Shown: positions 18,073-27,130 of the stretch, one piece after another
How positions within the stretch are numbered: position 1 is the stretch's first letter
How the letters are laid out: the number at the start of each line of letters is the position of its first letter
Assembly: GCA_049840875.1 (NCBI GenBank)
Contig: JASGJE010000004.1
Location: forward strand, 62,001 to 126,000
DNA from: JAFDYH01 sp049840875
GTDB taxonomy: Bacteria; Bacteroidota; Bacteroidia; Chitinophagales; Chitinophagaceae
Length of the DNA: 64,000 nt
Direction of reading: 5' to 3'
Notes under the pieces: generated by a model
What the model saw: only the letters and a program-made list of their open reading frames with translations
Databases searched by the model: none
Told to the model about the DNA's origin: nothing
Translations under genes and position numbers: made by a program

Positions 18073-19374
18073 ATGAAAAAGCCAACACTGCTACTCATAC
18101 TGTTATTCTTTACTAACGCGATCTTCAGCCAGTTCTCTCCCGGCTACTTTGCGCTCAAGGATGTTTCACTCATTGATGGCGTATCAAAAGACATACAGCA
18201 ACATTATACCATCGTCATCCGCGGTAAGTACATCGAAGCGGTAGGTCCGACAGCAAAAATCGTTATTCCCGATTCCGCTGTTGTATTTAACTGCGCTGGC
18301 AAGTATGCGATGCCCGGCCTTATCGATACACATGTGCATCTTGCTACTGATCCATCCGGGGATGATAACCGTGTTCGTGCCGAGAAAGATTTAAAAGATA
18401 TGTTGCTCTCAGGCATTACAACGGTGAGGGATATGGCCGGAGATGCAAGAGCACTCGCCAGCCTTTCCCGGGACGCTAACCTGGATGAAATCGTTTCACC
18501 AGATATCTATTATGCCGCATTGATGGCAGGTCCTTCATTCTTTTCCGATCCCCGCACCGCAACCAGCACGAACGGTGGCGTCTCCGGGCAAATGCCGTAC
18601 ATGAAGGGAGTGACCGATACAACGGATATGCCATTGGCGGTGGCAATGGCAAAGGGAACCGGGGCTACCGCTATTAAACTATATGCCGATCTTGATGGTA
18701 AGCTGGCTGCAAAGATTACAGCCGAAGCACACCGGCAGCACATGCTGGTATGGAGTCATGCTAACCTTACTATCGCTTCGCCGCTGGAAGTGATCAATGC
18801 GGGTGTTAATTCGATCTCACATGCTGCGATGATCTCCGGATGGTATTCGAAAAATGTACCTGCTGCTTGTTTAGAACCAGGACTGACACCAGCATTCTGG
18901 GACAGTCTTTTTAAAACACTGCCTGTGACAACTTATATCAAAGCGATGCGTACCAACAAAACAATACTCGATGCCACAGTATTGACCTATCAGCAGGTTG
19001 GTGCCGATACGTCGCTACCACTTAAGCGCAGGCTTGCATGGCTGGCGATGTACGAGATCGGTAAACGGTTTACCACATTAGCGCTGCACGAAGGCATTAC
19101 CGTTTGCACCGGTACTGATGTGGATGAAAAGAAATTTGTACAGCGTGAAATAAAATTACTCGTAAGTGATTGCAGCTTTACGCCAATGGAAGCATTGATC
19201 AGCGCTACGCATAACGGCGCTATGGCAATAGGAATACAAAATACCACCGGTACCATTCAGCAAGGAAAGATTGCTGACGTTCTTTTATTATCTGCTAATC
19301 CTGTCGCAGATATTAATAACCTCGACAAGGTGGAACTGGTAATTAAGAATGGGAGAGTGTTTAAAGCCCCATAG
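18073..19374 (+). CDS. Secreted metal-dependent amidohydrolase
   Basis: 433-residue amidohydrolase superfamily protein of the imidazolonepropionase/prolidase-like group, with a signal peptide (LLLILLFFTNAIFSQ). Metal ligands seen: HVHLATD after the MPGLIDT strand, a lysine in AIKLYADLD, histidines in VWSHANLT and SISHAAMIS, and the late aspartate in CTGTDVDEK. The C-terminal beta piece is GKIADVLLLSANPVADI. These enzymes hydrolyse cyclic amides or dipeptides, but the substrate is not readable. The final codons (FKAP, stop) fall inside the start of the downstream repeat, so the end of the protein is supplied by repeat sequence. The gene is bracketed by direct repeats at 17863-18040 and 19361-19543. 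Confidence 0.88.
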   Translation: MKKPTLLLILLFFTNAIFSQFSPGYFALKDVSLIDGVSKDIQQHYTIVIRGKYIEAVGPTAKIVIPDSAVVFNCAGKYAMPGLIDTHVHLATDPSGDDNRVRAEKDLKDMLLSGITTVRDMAGDARALASLSRDANLDEIVSPDIYYAALMAGPSFFSDPRTATSTNGGVSGQMPYMKGVTDTTDMPLAVAMAKGTGATAIKLYADLDGKLAAKITAEAHRQHMLVWSHANLTIASPLEVINAGVNSISHAAMISGWYSKNVPAACLEPGLTPAFWDSLFKTLPVTTYIKAMRTNKTILDATVLTYQQVGADTSLPLKRRLAWLAMYEIGKRFTTLALHEGITVCTGTDVDEKKFVQREIKLLVSDCSFTPMEALISATHNGAMAIGIQNTTGTIQQGKIADVLLLSANPVADINNLDKVELVIKNGRVFKAP

Positions 19375-19543
19375 ACCCCCTCCTAAATCCTCCCCTACAG
19401 GGGAGGATTTAGGGAACTAAAGAAAGATATATAATCATTGTTTTGTAAGGTGATCTTACAACACTTTCTCAATTTGAGACATTTCCAACCATCAGGAATG
19501 TGTGTGGGTAGCCTTCTCTCCCGGAGAAGGTCGGGATGAGGCC
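19361..19543 (+). repeat. Direct repeat downstream of amidohydrolase gene
   Basis: Second copy of the repeat at 17863-18040, with the shared TCCTAAATCC, TCCCCTACAGGGGA, GGGAACTAAAGAA, CCATCAGGAATGTGTGT and CTCCCGGAGAAGGTCGGGA blocks in the same order. It begins inside the last codons of the amidohydrolase gene. A further partial copy of its end (TGTGTGTTGATTGCCTTCTC) follows at 19552-19571 and leads into the palindrome at 19579-19594. Confidence 0.65.
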
Positions 19544-19578
19544 TCTGGGCTGTGTGTTGATTGCCTTCTCCTAAGGAT

Positions 19579-19594
19579 TCCGATAGCTATCGGA
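19579..19594 (+). repeat. Palindrome TCCGATAGCTATCGGA
   Basis: A perfect 16-base palindrome in the short gap between the amidohydrolase repeat and the convergent end of the permease gene at 19605. A related 18-base palindrome is at 27086-27103. The shared core CCGATAGCTATCGG suggests a dispersed family. It could act as a transcription stop for either convergent gene. Confidence 0.5.
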
Positions 19595-19604
19595 GGAGAT
19601 GAGG

Positions 19605-22600
19605 CTATTCAGTTCTCAGTGATTTCACCGGGTTTGCAAGCGCTGCCCGTATTGCCTGGTAACTTACCGTCAATAATGTTATCAATAACGCACCAACACC
19701 CGATGCGATAAAGATCCATAATGATATTGTTGTTCTGTATTCGTATTGCTGTAACCAGCTTGCTGCGTAATACCATGCCAGTGGTATAGCAATAAAGCAG
19801 GAGATGATCACCAGCCAGGTAAACTCCTTTGAAAGCATTTGCCATAAATCATATGTAGATGCGCCGAGCACTTTGCGTACACCGATTTCTTTTTTGCGTT
19901 GCTCGGCTACAAACGATGCAAGTCCGAATAAACCAAGGCAGGAAATAAAGATGGCAAGTATCGTAAAGAATGTTGCCAGTTTACCAATACGTATTTCATC
20001 AGAAAATTTCTTTGCATAATCTTCATCAATGAAAGTGTAACTGAACGGCAACGTAGGATTATATTTTTTAAATGCCGATTCGATTTTAGCAAGAGCGTTT
20101 TTTACCGGCACGCCGTTTTTTATAGCAACCGTTACGCAACCGATCCATTCATGACTGAGGAGATAGACCATCGGCGTTACAGGTTTGTAAGGCGATTCCT
20201 GGATGATATCTTTTACCACGGCAATCACATGATAATTTTTACCATCGTACTGTATCGTCTCTCCGATTATATCTTTCTTCATGCCTATCTGCTTCACTGC
20301 CGATTCATTCAATATCATCGCCAAACTATCGGTGCCGAAATCCCTGGAGAAATCTCTTCCTTCTTTCAGTTCCCAGCCAATGGTTTTACCAAAATCTTCC
20401 GTTATCAGCATAAAGCCAAAGGTTGGCTGCGTGGTTGGATTTTTGCCTGCCCAGTTGAAACCGCTGCGCCATGCGCCAAGATTTGTTGTTGCGTCTGATG
20501 CGCCGGCCATATCATCTACTACACCGGTTGCAAGCAAATCATTTCTTACCGCGTTGTAAAATTTTGGCAACCCATCTGTGACGCCACCAACGGTGATCAA
20601 CCCCTCATGCCGGTAATTGATTGGCCGGTCTTTAGCAAACAGGATCTGTTTAAAAATAATAATGGTACCGATGATCAATGCAATCGAAAATGTAAACTGC
20701 AATACCACCAACACCTTGCGTGGCAATGATGAGAAACGGCCAACACGAAAGCTGCCTTTCAATACTTTTATCGGTTCAAACTTTGATAAATAGAGTGCAG
20801 GATAGCTGCCAGATAACAAGCCGGTGAAAAAAGTAAATGCCAGCGCGGCCATCCAGAATAGCGGGTTGGTCCAAGGCAGGTGAATGTTTTTTGCAGCAAG
20901 CGAATTGAATAATGGAAGCAGTAGGATCACAAGCATCACAGAAAATATAAACGAAACTAACGCGACCATCAGGCTCTCACTCAAAAACTGGCGAATAAGT
21001 TGTGTGCGTACCGAGCCGACCGTTTTACGGATACCCACTTCTTTGGCACGTTTCTCACTGCGTGCAGTACTGAGGTTCATAAAATTGATACAGGCCAGCA
21101 GCAATACAAATACGCCGATGATAGAAAACAACCGTACAAATTGTATAGCGCCGCCGGTCGCTTTGCCATTTTGGAAATCACTGTACAAATGCCATTTATC
21201 CATCGGGTACAGGTAGGAGCTTTCAAAGCCATCCCCTTTATTGTGATGCGACATCACCAGGTTTTTGATCTTCTCCGTTTCTTTATCAATATCTACATAG
21301 TCAGCTACCTGTACAAAGCATTGCCATGAACGGTTATACCAATCGTTGGCTGCGTCTTTTACCCATTGTTCGTTCGTAACATATTTTTTCCAGGGCAGAA
21401 AATAGTTCGCATCGTGCAACGTTGGCATAGTCGATGCACTTGCAGCCAAAGCATTGTTGTGCGGAAAATCACGGAACACACCAGACACCTTAAAATTGTC
21501 CCTGGTATCCAGCTTTATTATTTTATTAAGTGGATCGGCGTCTCCAAACAGTGTTTTCGCCATCGTTGCGCTGATGATGATGGAAGAAGGATCAGTTAAT
21601 GCATTGATATCTCCTTTAATCATATCCAATGAAAGCATAGTTGGCAGTTTGTCTTCGGCCCACAATCCAACAGATGAAATTGTTTTTTCACCAACCGTAA
21701 ACGCACTTAAGTTCCATCTCGTCAGGGCAACGTTTTTAAAGTCGCTGGCATAGTTGGTGCGCAGTTCGGTAGCAATAGGCTGGCAGACGCGGGGATCGGT
21801 ATTCAATGATCCATCATCCGCAGTACTGGTGGTCATTATCTCCGCGAGTTGTTTGTGGTTGCCAAACGAATCATTGAATGTGACTTCCTCCCATATCCAC
21901 AGGCCAATCAACATGGCAACGGCCATTCCCGCCGCGAGACCTGCTATATTAATAACTGAGTAAGCTCTGCCTTTAATCAAATTTCGCCACGCGATCTTTA
22001 CATAATTTCTAAACATAGACTTGCTGTTTGTTTTTTCCGGAATCCATCGTTTTAGTGGTTCACGGTTCAATATTAACAGCTCAGGTAAGCGGAATCGCCC
22101 CGAATTATAATTTGGTCGCTCTTTTTCTACTTGGTTTTTATATTCGGTCGGACTTTTTCCTGTCATCTGTTTAAACATGCGGTTGAAAGTCGTCTTGGAA
22201 TTGAAGCCGACTTCGAATGCAATCCCCAGCAGGGTCATGTGGTCATAGGCCGGATCTGCAATTTTTCGTACGGCATCTATTACGCGGTATTCATTTATAA
22301 AATCATTGAAGTTTTTTTTGAACACAGTATTGATCACCCTTGATAACTCATGTGGAAGCATGTTTAGTTTTTCAGCAAGGGAGCTGAGGCTTATGTCAGG
22401 ATCTTCGTAATAGCGATTGGCCTGCATCGCATTTTTAAGCATTTCGCCTTTTGCTTTTAGCTCAAATGGTATCAACGGCTTTACAGGCGCAGTCATTTCA
22501 CTTTGCTGCGCAGCTTGCGGTTTTAAGAAGGCTGCTGCCGCTGTCCATATAATAAGGACTACAAAAAGAATGTAAAACGGGAAATAAAATTGTTCGCCTG

Positions 22601-23243
22601 ATTGATTGCGATAGCCAAAATAATCAACGGCTGAATAAAACAACCATAAAACCCATAACAGTGCAGTAGCTGCAAGAAGACGACGAAGCCAACGAAATTC
22701 AACAAGCGGGCGGTCCATTAATACCGGTTGCAATCCGCGATAGAAACGTTGTATCAGTTTATTACACTGATACAGGTAACCAATGTTGGAAATGAATACG
22801 AGTAGCTGCAACAAGGGATTCAGTTGTTGAAATATGTGTGTAGCGTACGTAGCAACGCCTGTCCGGGAACTTTCGGCGATTTCCAAAATGAATACCGATT
22901 GTTCCAACAGCAGTGGAATGAAATGAAGCAGGTCTTTTTTTGTGAATTTATATTGGGGCCGGGTTATTTTTTGTACATAGAAATAGATTAGTGGGCCAAG
23001 TGCCAGTAAAAACTGCAAGGGTAGTTTATCCCAATGCGGCAGATACATATCGAGCTTGATATCAACCGTCAGAATACGGATCATCCATAGAACCATCGTA
23101 AGTAATGCCAGGGCAAGAAACCGGTTGGCGCTTTGGTTAATGGTTTTGGTAAACCATAAAAGCATCGCAAAGGTGAGCCCGATGAATATCGCACCCAGAA
23201 ATGCCAGGTCATACAGGTTGATATGGAAAGTAAATTCTTTCAA
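19605..23243 (-). CDS. Membrane AraC-type regulator fused to FtsX/MacB ABC permease
   Basis: 1212-residue fusion. Residues about 1-240 form the multi-helix membrane sensor; about 275-380 the AraC HTH (MLPHELSRVINTVFKKNF, VGFNSKTTFNRMFKQMTGKS). The permease begins at Met410 (base 22016, MFRNYVKIAW) after a linker ending EKTNSKS, and contains two MacB-PCD/FtsX halves (EVGIRKTVGS, EIGVRKVLGAS). The start is TTG, and the upstream spacer and first 21 bases match those of the fusion at 2545. The permease half resembles the gene at 20-2446 (GMAVAMLIGLWI). It is the last gene of a minus-strand run of four. The fusion implies a cytoplasmic DNA-binding domain held at the membrane by two helix bundles. 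The ligand and target promoter are unknown. Confidence 0.85.
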   Translation of the reverse strand: MKEFTFHINLYDLAFLGAIFIGLTFAMLLWFTKTINQSANRFLALALLTMVLWMIRILTVDIKLDMYLPHWDKLPLQFLLALGPLIYFYVQKITRPQYKFTKKDLLHFIPLLLEQSVFILEIAESSRTGVATYATHIFQQLNPLLQLLVFISNIGYLYQCNKLIQRFYRGLQPVLMDRPLVEFRWLRRLLAATALLWVLWLFYSAVDYFGYRNQSGEQFYFPFYILFVVLIIWTAAAAFLKPQAAQQSEMTAPVKPLIPFELKAKGEMLKNAMQANRYYEDPDISLSSLAEKLNMLPHELSRVINTVFKKNFNDFINEYRVIDAVRKIADPAYDHMTLLGIAFEVGFNSKTTFNRMFKQMTGKSPTEYKNQVEKERPNYNSGRFRLPELLILNREPLKRWIPEKTNSKSMFRNYVKIAWRNLIKGRAYSVINIAGLAAGMAVAMLIGLWIWEEVTFNDSFGNHKQLAEIMTTSTADDGSLNTDPRVCQPIATELRTNYASDFKNVALTRWNLSAFTVGEKTISSVGLWAEDKLPTMLSLDMIKGDINALTDPSSIIISATMAKTLFGDADPLNKIIKLDTRDNFKVSGVFRDFPHNNALAASASTMPTLHDANYFLPWKKYVTNEQWVKDAANDWYNRSWQCFVQVADYVDIDKETEKIKNLVMSHHNKGDGFESSYLYPMDKWHLYSDFQNGKATGGAIQFVRLFSIIGVFVLLLACINFMNLSTARSEKRAKEVGIRKTVGSVRTQLIRQFLSESLMVALVSFIFSVMLVILLLPLFNSLAAKNIHLPWTNPLFWMAALAFTFFTGLLSGSYPALYLSKFEPIKVLKGSFRVGRFSSLPRKVLVVLQFTFSIALIIGTIIIFKQILFAKDRPINYRHEGLITVGGVTDGLPKFYNAVRNDLLATGVVDDMAGASDATTNLGAWRSGFNWAGKNPTTQPTFGFMLITEDFGKTIGWELKEGRDFSRDFGTDSLAMILNESAVKQIGMKKDIIGETIQYDGKNYHVIAVVKDIIQESPYKPVTPMVYLLSHEWIGCVTVAIKNGVPVKNALAKIESAFKKYNPTLPFSYTFIDEDYAKKFSDEIRIGKLATFFTILAIFISCLGLFGLASFVAEQRKKEIGVRKVLGASTYDLWQMLSKEFTWLVIISCFIAIPLAWYYAASWLQQYEYRTTISLWIFIASGVGALLITLLTVSYQAIRAALANPVKSLRTE

Positions 23244-23341
23244 TTGAACTTTTTAAGTCTGTAAAGGTCTTATGGCTGGAAATATTCAATCAATAATTTC
23301 CATTTGCATATAGCTTATTGACCATTGACCATTCACGATAT
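23244..23341 (-). repeat. 98-bp inter-permease spacer, conserved copy 2
   Basis: Spacer between the stop of the fusion gene ending at 23342 and the TTG start of the next at 23243. Read on the minus strand it matches 2447-2544 at 91 of 98 positions with no gaps, including an identical block from its first base through AAGCTATATGCAAATGGAA. Same length and same context, that is, permease stop to fusion start. Confidence 0.8.
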
Positions 23342-26300
23342 CTACTCACTTCGCAATGCCTTCACCGGGTTAGCAATTGCGGCTTTAATGGCCTGGAAAC
23401 TTATGGTGACGAGTGCAATCAATATCGCCGCTACTCCTGATAATAAGAATGTCCAGGGGCTGATGTGAATACGGTAAGCAAAATTCTGCAGCCATCCCTG
23501 CATAAAATAATAGGCAACGGGCGATGCAATGATCAATGCTATAATAACCAATACTAAAAAATCTTTGCTCAACATGGATACGATACTTGCTGCACTTGCG
23601 CCGAGCACTTTTCGTATGCCGATTTCCTTTACGCGTTGCTGCGCCGTAAAAATCGCAAGGCCAAATAATCCCATACACGAAATGAATATGGCAATCAGCA
23701 TCGCGGTATTCATTAACTGCGACGCTTTTTGTTCTTTATCATAAAATCTCGCGATGGTTTCATCAAAAAAAGCGTATTCGAATTTATTATTGGGATACAC
23801 CTTTTTCCATGCGCTTTGAATCTGAGCGATCGTTTTTTTGAAATCGTTGATGTCTTTTCCGCCCGCCAATTTTATACTCACGGCTCTTTCATTTCTTTTT
23901 ATCGATGTCATAAAAAACGGGGTGATGACTTCGTGCAATGATTTCGAATTGAAATCTTTTATTACGCCAACTATTTGCCGTTTAGTGTTGGGCATGCCTA
24001 TTTCCACCAATTTACCAATCGCATCAGACGGCGTTTTAAATCCCAGTGCCCTGGCGCATGTTTCGTTTACCAGGTATTCTTTCAACGTATCAGATGGGGA
24101 GAGATTACGGCCTGCAACCAGTTTTAATCCAAAAAGTGGAACATAGTTTTCATCACAAAAATCAAATGACGCATCAACGGTATTTCCACCGTCAGCTTTG
24201 TAAGTAATAATAGTACCTCCGTGCCGTACTGCTGCAGGTGTTTGTTGATGCCTGCTTACCATTTTCACGTTTGGCAATTCCCGGAGATTATCAGAAAAGG
24301 CATTCAACTGATCAATGGTATTGCTCCAATCGGTACGTACAGTAACAATGGCTTCTTTATTAAATCCCATGTCTTTGTTTAACAGGTAATGATTTTGATC
24401 GGCAACCACCAGCGTGCCTATAATAAACACAAGCGATACTGTAAACTGAAAGACGATAAGCGTTTTCCTGAGATAACTTTTATGATTCAATTGCGGTGCG
24501 CCCTGGCCTTTTAAACTTAATGCAGGCAGGTATGATGATATTAACCTTGCAGGATAGAAACCAGCAAGCAAAGTAGTAACGATGAGTACAGCAACCAGGA
24601 AAAGAAGCACCGGCCCGCTGAATAAATGCAACGCTACACCTTGTGGTATGAACGAATGAAAGATGGAGATGACAGGATTGACAGCCGCCACTGCAATCAG
24701 TAACGCGATAGTTGTAATGATAAACGTTTCAACTAAAAACTGTATGGCCAGGTTGATTTTGCTGCTGCCGAGAACTTTCCGTACGCCAACTTCCTTTGCG
24801 CGGCGGAGCGACTGTGCTGTAGAAAGATTAATAAAGTTGATAGCCGCTATCAGTAAAATAAAAACCGCGACGGCGATCAGGCCATACAAGGTTGGCAAAT
24901 GAGCTTGCCGCGAGTAGGCGTCCTGGTACGAGTTATTGAAATGAACATCGGATAAAGGCTGTAATCGCAACTCTATTTTTCCCCCGCCGGTTTTAATATG
25001 CGAGTTTACAAATTGAGGAAATTGCTTTTCAACCTGTGCTGCTGTAACGCCCTTTGCCAGTTTTACATAACCCTGCGAATTATAATCCCACATGCCCCAA
25101 CTATGCAGATCGATATCATCTTTCAAAAAACTATGCTCGACTGTAGCGAATGAAATAAAGTCCTTGAAGCCAAAATCGGTATGTTTATCCCAGTCTTCTA
25201 CGATGCCGGATACGGTGAGCACCAAAGAATCGTGGTAAATAACCTGTTTCCCGATCACATTTTGCAACGGCGTTTTTCCAAAATATTTATAGGCCTCTTG
25301 TTGCGAAAGCACCACTTTAAATGGTTCGTTCAATGCTGTTGACGGATTACCCTGCAGCCACTTATACCTGAAGATGTCAAAATATTGCGGCTCCGCTACG
25401 ATAACGGGGGATGTTTCTTCACCTTGTTTAGGGGCAATGAAAGTTTTGGTAGTGTTACCGGCGCCGGGAATAGTAACCTTCGCGAAATAATTATAGAAAC
25501 CCGTTACCGCTTCAAAACCACTGATCTCGCCGCGCACCGTCATCGGCAATGCGCTGATGACAAATGCACGGTCACGTTTTTCTCCCTGTTCATCCACAGA
25601 AGATGATACGATGCGATAGATACGATCTTTATCGGGATGAAATGTATCATAGCTCAATTCAAAACTGGTGATGAGGTAAATAACCAGGCAGGCGCAAATG
25701 CCAAGTGACAAACCAAGAACATTGATCGTAGAATAAATTTTGTTTCTGCTGATGCTGCGGAAAGCGTGTTTTAAATGACTTCTGAACATATAATTGCGGT
25801 TTAATTTCAGGTCGGGCCGTTGATGAATAGCCCGATGCATTGAAATTACCGTTGTATCGCCAGCGTGGGGTTGCAAATGATAAGTTGAAACCTCTTTTTC
25901 AAGATCATTTTTATATTCTGCAGGGGTTTTGCCGGTGAATTGTTTAAAGGCCCTTATAAAAGTGGCCTTGGAATTAAAACCTGCATCGAAAGCCATACCC
26001 AGCAGTGTGATGTTATCATAAGATGGGTTCTTCATTTTGGTTATCACATCGCGAATGCGGTATTCATTAATGAAGTCATTGAAGCCCTTTTTGAAAACCG
26101 TATTGATCAGCTTTGATAACTCGTGGTGAGGCATGTTGAGTTTTTCGGCGAGAGAGCCGAGGCTTAGTTCCGGATCTTCATAATACCGGTTGGCCTCCAT
26201 CTGTTTTTTAAGCATTACGCCTTTTGCTTTCAGCTCGGCTGGTATCAATTGCTTAACGGGAGCAGTTGTTTCTTCTTTCAGTGCAGCCTGTGGTTTTAGA

Positions 26301-27016
26301 AAAGCGGCAGCAGCAGTCCATATAATAATTACTACAAAACAGATATAAAATGGATAGTAAATCTGTATCGCCTGCTGATTGTGATAACCAAAATAATTAA
26401 TGACGACACAAACGACCCATAGTATCCATAAAAAAGCCGTAGCAGCCAGCAGACGGCGCAACCAACGAAATTCAATAAGAGGACGGTCCATTAATACTGG
26501 TTGTAGTCCGCGATAGAAACGTTGTATGAGTTGATTGCATTGATACAGGTAGGCAATGTTGGAAATAAAAACAAGGAATTGCAGTGCAGGATTCAGTTGT
26601 TGAAATGTGTGTGTAGCGTATGTGGCAGAGCCTGTACGGGTGCTTTCTGCGATTTCAAGGATGAATAACGTTTGTTCGATCAGAAGTGGAATGAAATGAA
26701 GAGCGTCTTTCGTTGTGAACCTATATTGTGGTTTTGTTATTTTAAGAACGTAGAAATAGATTAACGGTCCGAGCGCCAATAAAAAATGCAAAGGTAGTTT
26801 ATCCCACCAGGGTAAGTAATTGTCAAGCCTGATATCAATAGCCAATACACGGATCATCCATAAAACCATCGTAAATAATGCCAATGCAAGGAACCGGTTG
26901 GCGCTTTGGTTAACGGTTTTGGTAAACCATAAAAGCATTGCAAACATAAGCCCGATGAATATGGCACCGAGAAACGCAAGGTCGTACAGGTTGATATGGA
27001 ATGAATAAGAATTCAA
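23342..27016 (-). CDS. Membrane AraC-type regulator fused to FtsX/MacB ABC permease
   Basis: About 1224 residues from the TTG at 27016, chosen because the paralogs at 23243 and 30766 start at the equivalent codon; a GTG at 27061 would add 15 residues of poor quality. The sensor helices (about 1-240) and AraC HTH (MPHHELSKLINTVFKKGF, AGFNSKATFIRAFKQFTGKT) are followed by a linker with TTVISMH and KLNRNY, then the permease from Met410 (base 25799 region; ATG at 25789). FtsX motifs EVGVRKVLGSS and EIGIRKVLGAS mark the two halves. The N-terminal module is very close to that of 27131-30766, whereas the permease half is nearer to 2545-6204. The middle of a four-gene minus-strand run. Confidence 0.85.
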   Translation of the reverse strand: MNSYSFHINLYDLAFLGAIFIGLMFAMLLWFTKTVNQSANRFLALALFTMVLWMIRVLAIDIRLDNYLPWWDKLPLHFLLALGPLIYFYVLKITKPQYRFTTKDALHFIPLLIEQTLFILEIAESTRTGSATYATHTFQQLNPALQFLVFISNIAYLYQCNQLIQRFYRGLQPVLMDRPLIEFRWLRRLLAATAFLWILWVVCVVINYFGYHNQQAIQIYYPFYICFVVIIIWTAAAAFLKPQAALKEETTAPVKQLIPAELKAKGVMLKKQMEANRYYEDPELSLGSLAEKLNMPHHELSKLINTVFKKGFNDFINEYRIRDVITKMKNPSYDNITLLGMAFDAGFNSKATFIRAFKQFTGKTPAEYKNDLEKEVSTYHLQPHAGDTTVISMHRAIHQRPDLKLNRNYMFRSHLKHAFRSISRNKIYSTINVLGLSLGICACLVIYLITSFELSYDTFHPDKDRIYRIVSSSVDEQGEKRDRAFVISALPMTVRGEISGFEAVTGFYNYFAKVTIPGAGNTTKTFIAPKQGEETSPVIVAEPQYFDIFRYKWLQGNPSTALNEPFKVVLSQQEAYKYFGKTPLQNVIGKQVIYHDSLVLTVSGIVEDWDKHTDFGFKDFISFATVEHSFLKDDIDLHSWGMWDYNSQGYVKLAKGVTAAQVEKQFPQFVNSHIKTGGGKIELRLQPLSDVHFNNSYQDAYSRQAHLPTLYGLIAVAVFILLIAAINFINLSTAQSLRRAKEVGVRKVLGSSKINLAIQFLVETFIITTIALLIAVAAVNPVISIFHSFIPQGVALHLFSGPVLLFLVAVLIVTTLLAGFYPARLISSYLPALSLKGQGAPQLNHKSYLRKTLIVFQFTVSLVFIIGTLVVADQNHYLLNKDMGFNKEAIVTVRTDWSNTIDQLNAFSDNLRELPNVKMVSRHQQTPAAVRHGGTIITYKADGGNTVDASFDFCDENYVPLFGLKLVAGRNLSPSDTLKEYLVNETCARALGFKTPSDAIGKLVEIGMPNTKRQIVGVIKDFNSKSLHEVITPFFMTSIKRNERAVSIKLAGGKDINDFKKTIAQIQSAWKKVYPNNKFEYAFFDETIARFYDKEQKASQLMNTAMLIAIFISCMGLFGLAIFTAQQRVKEIGIRKVLGASAASIVSMLSKDFLVLVIIALIIASPVAYYFMQGWLQNFAYRIHISPWTFLLSGVAAILIALVTISFQAIKAAIANPVKALRSE

Positions 27017-27085
27017 ACAGATTAATTTAACAACAATCGCAAGTCCGGCTAAGGTACTCACTCATTTCCCAGGTTTTTCACCCCG

Positions 27086-27103
27086 TCCCGATAGCTATCG
27101 GGA
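27086..27103 (+). repeat. Palindrome TCCCGATAGCTATCGGGA
   Basis: A perfect 18-base palindrome in the 114-bp gap between two fusion genes, followed by an echo ATCATCGGGAT. It shares its core with 19579-19594. As a stem it could end transcription of the upstream fusion gene or limit read-through into the next. Confidence 0.55.
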
Positions 27104-27130
27104 TCATCGGGATTTGCCACATCGTTTTTA

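Noticed and set aside
19361..19604. Possible CRISPR or integron-type array near the amidohydrolase gene
   Set aside because: The repeats are only two to three imperfect copies of a long palindromic intergenic sequence, without regular spacers, leader, cas or integrase genes.
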